From an uncultured Maribacter sp. (GTDB taxonomy: Bacteria; Bacteroidota; Bacteroidia; Flavobacteriales; Flavobacteriaceae): DNA of 64,000 bases. The position numbers and the translations under genes were made by a program. Every line of letters starts with the position of its first letter. Position 1 is the first letter of the stretch. Positions 9,225-16,978 of the stretch are shown in pieces. A model generated the notes under the pieces. It was not told the origin of the DNA, ran no database searches, and saw only the letters and a list, made by a program, of their open reading frames with translations. The stretch is from assembly GCA_947504045.1 (NCBI GenBank), contig CANNFY010000004.1, positions 1 to 64,000 of the forward strand, read 5' to 3'.

Positions 9225-9995
9225 ATGAAAAAAATTATAATATTATTCTTCTTTAGTATACAGATGTCTTTTGGAAATACTTTTTTTTGGTCTAAAAAAG
9301 GACATAGAGTAGTAGGAGAGGTAGCTCAAAAATATTTATCAAGAAAGGCTCAGAAAGAAATTAACAAATTATTAGATGGTCAAAGTTTAGCATCTGTTGC
9401 TAATTATGCAGATTTTATAAAAGCAGATAAAAGATTTAAAGAGTTTAGTGCTTGGCATTATGTTAATTTTCCGGAAGATAAAAAGTATACAGATGTAGAA
9501 CCTAGTAAATATGGCGATATAATACAAGGAATAGAAAAGTGCGTGGCTATTGTAAAAGATAAAAGCAAAAGTAAAGAGGATAGAGTGTTTTATTTAAAAT
9601 TACTGGTTCATTTTATAGGAGATTTACACCAACCATTACATGTTGGTAGGTTAGAAGATAAAGGTGGTAACGATATACAAGTGCAGTGGTTTTCTAAAGG
9701 AAGTAATTTACATAGAGTTTGGGATACTAATATGATAGAAGATCATGGTATGAGCTATACTGAAATTGCAAATACATTACCTAAAATATCTAAAAAGAAA
9801 AAGAAAAGTTTACAAGAAGGAACTATTTATGATTGGGTAGAGGAGTCTCAAGATATAGCAAATAAAGTATACGAGTCTGCAGAAATTGGAGAGAAGCTAA
9901 GTTATAAGTATAGTTATGTTTGGTGGGCAACAGTAGAAAAGCAATTACAAGTAGGAGGAGTTAGGTTAGCTAAGGTTTTAAATAATTTGTTTTAA
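9225..9995 (+). CDS. Secreted S1/P1-family nuclease
   Basis: The 256-residue zinc-dependent nuclease cleaves single-stranded nucleic acids and 3'-nucleotides, here probably in the periplasm or outside the cell to recover phosphate and nucleosides. A signal peptide covers about residues 1-19, leaving a Trp very near the mature N-terminus (FFWSKKGHR), which in this family supplies a zinc ligand through the amino terminus. Other ligands are visible: GHRVVGEVA, HYVNFPED, HFIGDLHQPLHVG, GGNDI and NLHRVWDTNMI. Length and motif order fit the family. It is monocistronic, with its own -7 element and a downstream terminator. Confidence 0.93.
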   Translation: MKKIIILFFFSIQMSFGNTFFWSKKGHRVVGEVAQKYLSRKAQKEINKLLDGQSLASVANYADFIKADKRFKEFSAWHYVNFPEDKKYTDVEPSKYGDIIQGIEKCVAIVKDKSKSKEDRVFYLKLLVHFIGDLHQPLHVGRLEDKGGNDIQVQWFSKGSNLHRVWDTNMIEDHGMSYTEIANTLPKISKKKKKSLQEGTIYDWVEESQDIANKVYESAEIGEKLSYKYSYVWWATVEKQLQVGGVRLAKVLNNLF

Positions 9996-10093
9996 AGTTT
10001 GGCATAGGGTTTGAGATGTATAGTATAACTAAACATGCGAATATTAATAGTTTATACCAGCTATTAAAGATAGTGTTAGGTTAAATAAGGTAT

Positions 10094-10123
10094 AAAAAAT
10101 CGGTTCCCACGGCCGATTTTTTT
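10094..10123. terminator. Bidirectional terminator between nuclease and AraC genes
   Basis: The stem AAAAAATCGG ... CCGATTTTTTT (10094-10103 with 10113-10123) encloses a short loop TTCCCACGG. It is convergent between the nuclease gene and the AraC-family gene, whose stop codon at 10122-10124 overlaps the T-run. Confidence 0.8.
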
Positions 10124-10994
10124 AATGTAATAAAGTTTTTAATTCGTTTCTATATTCTGTAGGGCTTTGTCCTGTAAAAGTTTTAAAAGACTTATTAAAG
10201 TGAGAAAAATTATTAAAGCCACATTCAAAACAAACCTCTGTAATACTTAATGGTTTTTCTGCTAGTAATTTAGATGCGTGTACTAAACGGTACTCATTTA
10301 CAAACTGTGTAAATGTTTTGTTTGTTATTTTTTTAAAATATCTGCAAAAAGATGGTACAGTCATACTAACCATATTAGAAATATGATCTAAAGTAATTTC
10401 TTCGGTAAAATTATTTTTCACATAATTAAAAACAATATTAATACGATCATTATCTTTTACATCTGTTTGTAAAGAAAAACCTTCTGCATTTAAGAATATT
10501 TTTTCAGTAGAGTTTGCTAATTGGTTTAGTATATTCAGAATAGATAATAGTCTTTGAAAATCTGTTTGGTATTCAAGTACTTCAATTTTATCTCCAAGTA
10601 ATTTTTTTGTTTTACCAGAAAAAGCTATGCCACCACTAGAAGCATCAAAAAGAGATTTTATTTTTTTCATTTCAGGAATTTTAAAAAAATCATTTCCTAA
10701 AAAGTCTAATTTCATTTGTACAACAGTTTCACTTGTATTGCCAGTTAAACTGTCTGTAAGCCCACAATGTGGTAAATTACTTCCTATTAAGATTAAATCT
10801 CCTTCGGAATAATACGAAACATGGCTTCCAATTTGCCTTTTACCAGAACCACCATTTACATAAACTAATTCTATTTCTGGGTGGTAATGCCATGCAGTGT
10901 AATTATTTAGATTGTCTTCATCAAACTTTTGGTACGTAAAAGAGTTACCAAAGTTAGGTTCTATAGCTTCAAAAGCAGGTTTGGGATTTAGCAT
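10122..10994 (-). CDS. AraC-family transcriptional regulator with cupin sensor domain
   Basis: The 290-residue regulator has an N-terminal cupin-like ligand domain (about 20-120; AWHYHPEIELVYV, GSGKRQIG, GDLILIGSNLPH) and a C-terminal double helix-turn-helix (about 185-288; ITLDHISNMVSMTVPSFCRYF, then ITEVCFECGFNNFSHFNKSF and GQSPTEYR). The cupin type is common in regulators of sugar or glycan use. It is transcribed away from the first of three paralogous secreted-protein genes. The spacer between them (10995-11204) and the spacer before paralogue 3 both hold the same pair of ACTAAATTAACC-like direct repeats 21 bp apart, which is a spacing typical of AraC binding. I infer that it controls those genes and maybe itself. 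Confidence 0.93.
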   Translation of the reverse strand: MLNPKPAFEAIEPNFGNSFTYQKFDEDNLNNYTAWHYHPEIELVYVNGGSGKRQIGSHVSYYSEGDLILIGSNLPHCGLTDSLTGNTSETVVQMKLDFLGNDFFKIPEMKKIKSLFDASSGGIAFSGKTKKLLGDKIEVLEYQTDFQRLLSILNILNQLANSTEKIFLNAEGFSLQTDVKDNDRINIVFNYVKNNFTEEITLDHISNMVSMTVPSFCRYFKKITNKTFTQFVNEYRLVHASKLLAEKPLSITEVCFECGFNNFSHFNKSFKTFTGQSPTEYRNELKTLLH

Positions 10995-11045
10995 TTTATT
11001 TCAATTTATAATGTAAAGATAAATAAGAAAAAATTACAATTTACT

Positions 11046-11078
11046 ACTAAATTAACCTAAATGTATATTAAATTAACC
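11046..11078 (+). promoter_or_regulatory. Putative AraC-type operator: two direct repeats before paralogue 1
   Basis: ACTAAATTAACC (11046-11057) and ATTAAATTAACC (11067-11078) are direct repeats with a 21-bp period, or two helical turns. A weaker third half (ACTAAATTGG) begins at 11084. The end of the second repeat is 59 bp before the -33 TTG. The same arrangement and distance recur before paralogue 3. Binding by the adjacent AraC regulator is inferred. Confidence 0.6.
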
Positions 11079-11136
11079 TTTAGTACTAAATTGGGGTTTG
11101 TGGTGGGTAAAATAGCATATATATTGGAAAAATGTG

Positions 11137-11170
11137 TTGTATTTTAAATGGTAAAGCTGGTGTATGTTTG
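11137..11170 (+). promoter_or_regulatory. Promoter of paralogue 1 (-33 TTG, -7 TATGTTTG)
   Basis: TTG (11137-11139), a 23-bp spacer and TATGTTTG (11163-11170) match the Bacteroidota TTG/TAnnTTTG promoter. The spacer end AAAGCTGGTG and the downstream TACTGTCGTTAATTA are the same in all three paralogues, giving a leader of about 30 nt before the ATG at 11205. Confidence 0.8.
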
Positions 11171-11204
11171 TACTGTCGTTAATTATTATTTAAAATTTGA
11201 TATT

Positions 11205-11789
11205 ATGAAAGCACTTTTAAAAATCACAACAGTAGTTGCCTTTATGTTTATTGCAGCAATAAGCATGGCAAAAGAGCCAAAATTAATTTTGAGAGCTTAC
11301 AGTGAAGCAAAAACGTTAGTGTTAGAGTTAGAAGATGTATCTAGCAATACTTACATTACGCTTAAAGATGCCCAAGACAATGTTATTTATGCAGAACGTG
11401 TAACTAATGCATTGTATTCTAAAAAATTTAATTTAAAAAATTTAGCAGAAGGTCTTTACTTTTTTGAAACAGAAAGTGAGTTTAAATCAATTTCTTATTC
11501 TTTAAAAGTAAAAGATAATGAACTGGTAATTCTGGATAAACAAGAAAATATGAAACCGTTTTTTATAGAAGAAGAAAAACACGTTTCTTTAAACTTCTTA
11601 AATTTAGATAAGAAAGATGTTTCTATAAAAGTTTATGATGAAGATAGCAGATTAGTTTTTGAAGAAGAAATTACAGATGAAATGATTGTAGAAAAGTCTT
11701 TCGATTTTTCTGGAGCATATGAAGGAAACTATACAGTGTCTATTTCTTACGGAGATAAAAGTTATAGTAAATACATTGCAGTAGAATAA
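11205..11789 (+). CDS. Tandem paralogue 1: small secreted protein with two sorting-domain-like repeats
   Basis: The 194-residue protein has a signal peptide (about 1-22, ending ISMA) and no enzyme domain. The mature part is two similar halves. Residues about 35-110 contain YITLKDAQDNVIYAERVT...FNLKNLAEGLYFFE. Residues about 120-194 contain VSIKVYDEDSRLVFEEEIT...FDFSGAYEGNYTVS. Each half has the pattern of a type A T9SS C-terminal sorting domain (I-v-D-x-v-E...lsxlxxGxYxv), though no cargo is attached. The ATG at 11205 is chosen because the leader and start are conserved in the two sister genes; an upstream start at 11148 lies inside the promoter. Exported, probably periplasmic or surface; function unknown. 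Confidence 0.85.
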   Translation: MKALLKITTVVAFMFIAAISMAKEPKLILRAYSEAKTLVLELEDVSSNTYITLKDAQDNVIYAERVTNALYSKKFNLKNLAEGLYFFETESEFKSISYSLKVKDNELVILDKQENMKPFFIEEEKHVSLNFLNLDKKDVSIKVYDEDSRLVFEEEITDEMIVEKSFDFSGAYEGNYTVSISYGDKSYSKYIAVE

Positions 11790-11814
11790 TTAATTAAGTT
11801 TAATATTAAATTAT

Positions 11815-11842
11815 AAAGGAGGCTATTTTGCCTCCTTTTTTT
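11815..11842 (+). terminator. Intrinsic terminator after paralogue 1
   Basis: The stem AAAGGAGGC/GCCTCCTTT with loop TATTTT is followed by a T-run. The GGAGGC/GCCTCC stem is related to those after paralogues 2 and 3. Confidence 0.9.
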
Positions 11843-11958
11843 GCACCTATTATTTACCACCCTTATATAAATAGTCCGCTTAAAAAGGGCTTTACCTTCT
11901 TTAATTTACCTCTAAATTTTTAATAAGGTTAAAATAGCACATAAATAGGAAAAGTAAG

Positions 11959-11992
11959 TTGTAGTCTTACGAGTAAAGCTGGTGTATGTTTG
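11959..11992 (+). promoter_or_regulatory. Promoter of paralogue 2 (-33 TTG, -7 TATGTTTG)
   Basis: TTG (11959-11961), a 23-bp spacer and TATGTTTG (11985-11992) form the same promoter and leader as in paralogues 1 and 3. The AraC-type repeat pair upstream is not clearly kept here; only degenerate TTAATTTACC-like sequence is present. Confidence 0.78.
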
Positions 11993-12027
11993 TACTGTCG
12001 TTAATTATGAATTTAAAATTTAACATT

Positions 12028-12618
12028 ATGAAAGCACTTTTAAAAATTACCATCGTAGTTGCCTATATGTTTATTATAGCAATAAGCATTGCAAAAGCAA
12101 AAGAGCCAAAATTAGTTTTAAAGGCTTATAGCGAAGCCAAAACGTTAGTTTTAGATTTAGAGAATGTATCTAGCAATACATACATTACACTTAAAGACTC
12201 TGAGAGTAATATTATTTACTCAGAAAATGTAACTAAGCATTTATATGCTAAGAAGTTTAATCTTAAGAATTTAGTAGACGGAATGTACTTTTTTCAGACA
12301 GAAGGGCAGTTTAAATCTACTACATATACCTTAAAAGTAGAAGATAATAAATTAATAATACTAGATGAGGTAGAAACTATAAAACCATACTTTGTAGAAA
12401 CTAAAGGTCATGTTTCTTTAAACTTTTTAAATTTAGATAAGAAAGATGTTTCTATAAAAGTATTTGATGAAGAAAACAGATTAGTTTTTGAAGAAGAAGT
12501 TACTAATAAAATGATAGTAGAAAAGGCTTTTGACTTTTCTGGTGCATTTGATGGAAATTATACAGTTTCTCTAACATGTGGAGAAAATAGTTACGAAGAG
12601 TATATAATAGTTGATTAA
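12028..12618 (+). CDS. Tandem paralogue 2: small secreted protein with two sorting-domain-like repeats
   Basis: At 196 residues this is the most divergent of the three sisters, with two extra residues (AK) at the signal-peptide end (ISIAKAKEP). The two-repeat layout is the same: repeat one has YITLKDSESNIIYSENVT and NLVDGMYFFQ; repeat two has VSIKVFDEENRLVFEEEVT and FSGAFDGNYTVS, ending with EEYIIVD. The start at 12028 matches the sisters' conserved MKALLKIT. It is flanked by its own promoter and terminator, so although tandem the genes are not one operon. It differs in charge and surface residues, so paralogue-specific ligands are possible. Function unknown. Confidence 0.85.
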   Translation: MKALLKITIVVAYMFIIAISIAKAKEPKLVLKAYSEAKTLVLDLENVSSNTYITLKDSESNIIYSENVTKHLYAKKFNLKNLVDGMYFFQTEGQFKSTTYTLKVEDNKLIILDEVETIKPYFVETKGHVSLNFLNLDKKDVSIKVFDEENRLVFEEEVTNKMIVEKAFDFSGAFDGNYTVSLTCGENSYEEYIIVD

Positions 12619-12641
12619 GTTAATTAAGTTAATTTTTATTA

Positions 12642-12668
12642 GGGAGGCTGGAGAGCCTCCCTTTTTTT
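12642..12668 (+). terminator. Intrinsic terminator after paralogue 2
   Basis: The perfect stem GGGAGGCT/AGCCTCCC with a GGAG loop is followed by seven T. Stem and loop are identical to the terminator after paralogue 3, so the duplicated unit included the terminator. Confidence 0.92.
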
Positions 12669-12879
12669 GCTTTATACTTTTCTTAATCCTCCTTTAGGTT
12701 TTAGGTTAAATGTATAGAGAAAGTAATAGTAGTAGATTATAAAAAGAAAATTCTATAAGTAATTTATAATCTTATACAACTATTTAAATTTTACACTACA
12801 CCTATATAGTAGTTAAAAAAATAGAATAGTCTTTTAATTTTTAAAAGTTACTTAGGAGTGCTAAAAATTGCAATTTGTT

Positions 12880-12912
12880 ACTAAATTAACCAAAAAGTAT
12901 ACTAAATTAACC
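12880..12912 (+). promoter_or_regulatory. Putative AraC-type operator: two direct repeats before paralogue 3
   Basis: ACTAAATTAACC occurs at 12880-12891 and again at 12901-12912 as exact repeats with a 21-bp period. The second copy ends 59 bp before the -33 TTG, exactly as at paralogue 1. Confidence 0.62.
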
Positions 12913-12970
12913 CATGGTTAATCCGGTGTATGTGCATTGGGTAAAATAGCATATAAATAGGAGAAATGTG

Positions 12971-13004
12971 TTGTGTTATAAATGGTAAAGCTGGTGTATG
13001 TTTG
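12971..13004 (+). promoter_or_regulatory. Promoter of paralogue 3 (-33 TTG, -7 TATGTTTG)
   Basis: TTG (12971-12973), a 23-bp spacer and TATGTTTG (12997-13004) are followed by the shared TACTGTCGTTAATTA leader. Confidence 0.8.
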
Positions 13005-13039
13005 TACTGTCGTTAATTATTACTTAAATATCAGACATT

Positions 13040-13624
13040 ATGAAAGCACTTTTAAAAATCACAACAGTAGTTGCCTTTATGTTTATTGCAGCAATAAGCA
13101 TGGCAAAAGAGCCAAAATTAATTTTGACAGCTTACAGTGAAGCAAAAACGTTAGTTTTAGAGTTAGAAGATGTATCTAGCAATACTAGCATTACGCTTAA
13201 AGATGCCCAGAACAATATTATTTATGCAGAAAGCATAAAAAATGACTTGTATTCTAAGAAATTTAATCTTAAAAATTTAGTAGACGGAGTATACTTCTTT
13301 GAAACTGAAGGAGAGTTTAAGTCTACAGTATATTCTATAAAAGTAGAAGATAACTCGTTAGCAATTCTTGATAAAGAAGAGGTAATTAAGCCATTCTTTA
13401 CAGAAGTAGAAGAGCATGTTTCTCTTAACCTATTAAATTTAGATAAGAAAGATGTATCTATAAAAGTTTACGATGAAGATAGTAGATTAGTTTTTGAAGA
13501 AGAAATTACTAATGAAATGATTGTAGAAAAGTCTTTTGATTTTTCTGGAGCATATGAAGGAAATTATACTGTATCTGTTTCTTACGGAGATAAAAGTTAT
13601 GAAAAATACTTTACAGTAAAATAA
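13040..13624 (+). CDS. Tandem paralogue 3: small secreted protein with two sorting-domain-like repeats
   Basis: The 194-residue protein has the same signal peptide as paralogue 1 and two sorting-domain-like beta repeats: SITLKDAQNNIIYAESIK with NLVDGVYFFE, and VSIKVYDEDSRLVFEEEIT with FSGAYEGNYTVS. The first roughly 150 nt and the last third are almost identical in DNA to paralogue 1, with only a few substitutions in the first block, while the middle (about residues 55-120) is clearly diverged. This mosaic suggests gene conversion or recent duplication with selection on the middle. The genes are separately promoted. Exported; no catalytic residues, no Cys, no lipobox. Function unknown. Confidence 0.85.
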   Translation: MKALLKITTVVAFMFIAAISMAKEPKLILTAYSEAKTLVLELEDVSSNTSITLKDAQNNIIYAESIKNDLYSKKFNLKNLVDGVYFFETEGEFKSTVYSIKVEDNSLAILDKEEVIKPFFTEVEEHVSLNLLNLDKKDVSIKVYDEDSRLVFEEEITNEMIVEKSFDFSGAYEGNYTVSVSYGDKSYEKYFTVK

Positions 13625-13649
13625 TTAATTAAGTTGGTTTAAGTTAATT

Positions 13650-13678
13650 GGGAGGCTGGAGAGCCTCCCTTTTTTTTT
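13650..13678 (+). terminator. Intrinsic terminator after paralogue 3
   Basis: The stem GGGAGGCT/AGCCTCCC with loop GGAG is followed by nine T. Confidence 0.92.
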
Positions 13679-13687
13679 GGATAAAAA

Positions 13688-14320
13688 CTAAAGATATTTT
13701 TTAAACTTTTTTTTCTTGCTTTCAGATAATAAAGGATTATCTATAGCAATTTTAAGTAGTTCTTTATTTTTATCTCTTGTGTATAATAAATGATAAAGCT
13801 GTTTAATTGTTAAAGAATTTTCAGATTCTTGTAGTAATAAAAAAGTATCTCCTTCTTTTACATAACCTTCTTCTAAAACTTTTATATACGTACCAGGGGA
13901 TTGGTGATCAATAAATTTTTTTAAAATATTTTGGTTGCCAAATCTAATGCCAAGTTTATAGCAAGGTTCTCTAGGAGCTGTAATTTGTACTTTACATTCT
14001 CCAATTTTATATATACTACCAACTCTTAATGTAGCTTCGTCTAAATCTTTTATTGTAATGTTTTCTCCGAACATTCCCCAATCCCAGTCTAAATTTGGAT
14101 ATAAATTTTTCCAGTAAGCATAGTTGTTTTCAGAAAATAAATAACAAGCTTTATTTATTCCACCATGGTGCTTCCTATCTATAACAGTGTCTTTAAGAAC
14201 ATCGCATTTTCCTAAGTATATAGGTTCCTTTACTGGGTATTTATAAATACCAGTACGTTCTTCTTTACCATTCCATATAATGGTTGTAGGTTTAGCAATA
14301 TTTGTAGCAATTACTTTCAT
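13688..14320 (-). CDS. MOSC-domain protein (YiiM-like)
   Basis: The 210-residue cytoplasmic protein has a MOSC domain (about 30-160): DRKHHGGINKACYLF, WGMFGENI, then TAPREPCYKLGIRF, which carries the conserved Cys that binds the molybdenum-cofactor sulfur in this family. A short helical C-terminal segment (about 165-210) resembles the three-alpha domain of YiiM. The likely role is molybdopterin-linked reduction, for example of N-hydroxylated bases, or sulfur transfer. No molybdenum-cofactor genes lie nearby. It lies downstream of the SemiSWEET gene but is separated from it by a terminator, so it has its own promoter. Confidence 0.9.
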   Translation of the reverse strand: MKVIATNIAKPTTIIWNGKEERTGIYKYPVKEPIYLGKCDVLKDTVIDRKHHGGINKACYLFSENNYAYWKNLYPNLDWDWGMFGENITIKDLDEATLRVGSIYKIGECKVQITAPREPCYKLGIRFGNQNILKKFIDHQSPGTYIKVLEEGYVKEGDTFLLLQESENSLTIKQLYHLLYTRDKNKELLKIAIDNPLLSESKKKKFKKYL

Positions 14321-14330
14321 AGTTTAAATA

Positions 14331-14360
14331 TAAAAAAACCACCGAAAATAAGCGGTGGTT
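14331..14360 (-). terminator. Terminator of the SemiSWEET gene (minus strand)
   Basis: The stem AACCACCG/CGGTGGTT (14337-14344 and 14353-14360) has its T-run on the minus strand, opposite the A-run at 14332-14338. It lies between the SemiSWEET stop and the MOSC start. Confidence 0.85.
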
Positions 14361-14409
14361 ATATACTTAAAAAAAGTTATTTAGTAGTTTTTTAAATTTT
14401 AGATATAGG

Positions 14410-14676
14410 TTACTTTTTTTTATACATTTCAACTAATTTGTAAGACAAAATAACAGCTGTAAAAATAAAGGTAATAATATTACCTATTATAATTGGTGTT
14501 TGCTTACTGTATAGACCATATATAATCCATAAAAATACACCAATTACAAAAAGCATATACATTGGTAATGATAAACTTTTAGTGTCTTTTGTTTTTATAG
14601 TTTTAATTGCCTGTGGCAAAAAACTAACTGTAGTAAGTAAGGCAGCTATGTTGCCAATTATATTTATCGCGTTCAT
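14410..14676 (-). CDS. SemiSWEET family sugar transporter
   Basis: The 88-residue membrane protein has three transmembrane helices and a PQ-loop (SFLPQAIKTIKTKDTKSLSL), the signature of bacterial SemiSWEETs, which dimerise to form a sugar uniporter in the inner membrane. TM1 is about 4-22, TM2 about 38-56 and TM3 about 62-82, with a basic C-terminal tail. A typical SemiSWEET has 85-100 residues, so it is complete. The substrate is not predictable. The gene stands alone, with a terminator immediately downstream. Confidence 0.92.
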   Translation of the reverse strand: MNAINIIGNIAALLTTVSFLPQAIKTIKTKDTKSLSLPMYMLFVIGVFLWIIYGLYSKQTPIIIGNIITFIFTAVILSYKLVEMYKKK

Positions 14677-14771
14677 ACTGCAAAGATCATAAGAAAAACA
14701 TAAGTAGAACTACACCTATTTTATCTTAATTAAGTGCTAAATTACCCTTGCATATTTTTTACGATTAGAAT

Positions 14772-14810
14772 AAAAAAAATCAGGTAAATAAAATGTATTT
14801 ACCTGATTTT
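14772..14810 (-). terminator. Terminator of htpG (minus strand)
   Basis: The stem AAAATCAGGTAAATA/TATTTACCTGATTTT (14776-14790 with 14796-14810) is followed on the minus strand by a T-run opposite the A-run at 14772-14779. Confidence 0.88.
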
Positions 14811-14830
14811 AAAAATTAGTATTCTAGGTG

Positions 14831-16717
14831 TTACTTAACCATATCGTAACTACGTTTTATAAACTCAGTTAATTCGGCACCTTTTAATAAGCCTTTAGAA
14901 AGTTTTGCTAAATCTAAAGATTGGTTAATTAAGCGCTCTTTCTTTTTAGCTGTTTTAGTGTTTAGAATTTCACTTACTAATTCATGATTAGTATTAACAA
15001 TTAAATTGTACATTTCTGGCATATTTCCCATACCAAACATTCCGCCGCCGCCAGTTTGTTGCATCTCTTTCATTCTACGCATAAATTCTGGTTCGGTAAT
15101 AATAAAAGGAGAAGCGCTACTATCCATAGCTTCTAATTGAATTGTGTAGCTTTTATTTTCAATTGTTTTTTCTAAATCAGTTTTAAGAGTTTCTTTTTCT
15201 TCATCTGAAAGTTTAGAAATTTGATTTTCTTCTTTTTTAATTAAGTTATCTATATGGTCAGAATCTACTCTTACAAAAGTTATATTTTCTTTAGAACCTT
15301 CTAATTTTTGCATTAAATGCCCAATAATAGGAGAGTCCATTAAAAGAACTTCGTAACCTTTTGTTTTTGCAGCTTCAATATAGCTGTGTTGCGCTTCTTT
15401 ATCCGATGCGTATAGAATAACTAATTTATCCTCTTTATCGGTTTGGTTTGCTTTAATTTTTTCCTGTAATTCTTCAAATGTATAGAAAGAGCCATCTACA
15501 GTAGGGTAAAGCGCAAATTTGTCTGCTTTGTCAAAGAATTTATCTTCAGAAAGCATTCCGTATTCAATAACAATTTTAATGTCATTCCATTTTGCTTCAA
15601 AATCTTCTCTGTTATTTTTAAATAATGAAGAAAGTTTGTCTGCAACTTTTCTAGTGATGTAAGAAGATATTTTCTTAACAGCGCCATCAGCTTGCAAATA
15701 GGATCTAGAAACATTTAAAGGAATATCTGGAGAGTCTATTACACCACGTAACATGGTCAAAAACTCTGGTACAATACCTTCTACATTATCGGTTACAAAT
15801 ACTTGGTTTTGATAAAGTTGAATTTTATCTTTTTGTACATTAAGGTCGTTCGTTAATTTTGGAAAATAAAGAATACCTGTTAAGTTAAAAGGGTAGTCTA
15901 CATTTAAATGAATATTAAATAAAGGCTCTTCAAACTGCATTGGATACAGTTCTCTATAAAATCCTTTATAATCTTCCTCATTTAAATCTGCAGGTTGCTT
16001 TGTCCACGCAGGATTAGGGTTGTTAATAATATTATCTACCTCTTGTGTTGGAGCTTCATCTTCTTCTTTAGCGCCTTCTGGTTTAGGAAGTGTTTCTGTT
16101 TTAGTTCCAAATTTTATTGGAATAGGCATAAACTTGTTATACTTATTCAATAACTCTGTAATTCTACTTTCTTCTAAAAACTCTGTAGAATCTTCAGCAA
16201 TATGTAGTATAATTTCAGTTCCTCTATCTTCTTTTTTACCTTCTTCTAAAGTAAAGTTTGGAGAACCATCACAAGACCAATGTGCAGCTGGCTCATCTTT
16301 AAAACTTTTTGTAATAATTTCCACTTTTTCTGCTACCATAAATGCAGAGTAGAAACCTAATCCAAAGTGCCCAATAATACCAGATTCTTTAGCACCATCT
16401 TCATATTTATTTAAAAACTCTTCTGCACCAGAAAAAGCAACTTGGTTAATGTATTTTTCAACCTCATCAGCTGTCATACCTAAACCTTGATCTATAATGT
16501 GAAGTTTTTTCCCTTCTTTATCAACTTTTATTTCAATTTTAGGATTGCCATATTCTACTTTAGCTTCTCCTATAGAAGTTAAATGCTTTAATTTTAAAGT
16601 AGCATCTGTTCCATTTGATATTAATTCGCGTAAAAATATTTCATGGTCACTATATAAGAACTTCTTTATAAGTGGAAATATATTTTCTACGGAAACATTA
16701 ATTTTACCTTGTGACAT
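14831..16717 (-). CDS. htpG: Molecular chaperone HtpG (Hsp90)
   Basis: This 628-residue ATP-dependent chaperone assists folding and stress recovery in the cytoplasm. The N-terminal GHKL ATPase domain (about 1-235) shows LIKKFLYSDHEIFLRELISN, DQGLGMTADEV, and the glycine-rich lid GIIGHFGLGFYSAF. The middle domain carries the catalytic-loop Arg in DIPLNVSRSYLQ, and the C-terminal dimerisation domain follows. A loop rich in Pro and Glu near residue 230 (PEGAKEEDEAPTQE) is longer than in E. coli. I use the ATG at 16717; a TTG 45 bp upstream would add a non-conserved extension. Monocistronic. Confidence 0.96.
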   Translation of the reverse strand: MSQGKINVSVENIFPLIKKFLYSDHEIFLRELISNGTDATLKLKHLTSIGEAKVEYGNPKIEIKVDKEGKKLHIIDQGLGMTADEVEKYINQVAFSGAEEFLNKYEDGAKESGIIGHFGLGFYSAFMVAEKVEIITKSFKDEPAAHWSCDGSPNFTLEEGKKEDRGTEIILHIAEDSTEFLEESRITELLNKYNKFMPIPIKFGTKTETLPKPEGAKEEDEAPTQEVDNIINNPNPAWTKQPADLNEEDYKGFYRELYPMQFEEPLFNIHLNVDYPFNLTGILYFPKLTNDLNVQKDKIQLYQNQVFVTDNVEGIVPEFLTMLRGVIDSPDIPLNVSRSYLQADGAVKKISSYITRKVADKLSSLFKNNREDFEAKWNDIKIVIEYGMLSEDKFFDKADKFALYPTVDGSFYTFEELQEKIKANQTDKEDKLVILYASDKEAQHSYIEAAKTKGYEVLLMDSPIIGHLMQKLEGSKENITFVRVDSDHIDNLIKKEENQISKLSDEEKETLKTDLEKTIENKSYTIQLEAMDSSASPFIITEPEFMRRMKEMQQTGGGGMFGMGNMPEMYNLIVNTNHELVSEILNTKTAKKKERLINQSLDLAKLSKGLLKGAELTEFIKRSYDMVK

Positions 16718-16978
16718 TTCTATATCTCTTTTTTTATTATTAATTACAATTAAGCTAGTCAAAAAAAATACCAGACTAAATTACGATGACAAACTGACAC
16801 CTTTTTTGTCACTTTATGAAAACCTTAATTCTTTTTACGGGTGTTGTTAATTTGTAGGTTTTGCTAGTTATGTGGATAAATATCTTTATAAAATAGGTAT
16901 ATTAGAGAAATTGCAGATATAATAATAGTTGCTAACTTGCGTATTTATTATAAGAAGCTTTATAAATTTTTAATTTTT

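Larger units (their letters stand above)
12669..13039. other. Long intergenic spacer before paralogue 3
   Basis: This is AT-rich sequence with no credible coding frame. Its right half holds the repeat pair at 12880-12912, the promoter at 12971-13004 and the conserved leader. I see nothing recognisable in the left half (12669-12860). Confidence 0.7.

Noticed and set aside
16718-16762. 15-residue N-terminal extension of HtpG from a TTG start
   Set aside because: The conserved start of HtpG aligns with the ATG at 16717 and the extension resembles no HtpG.
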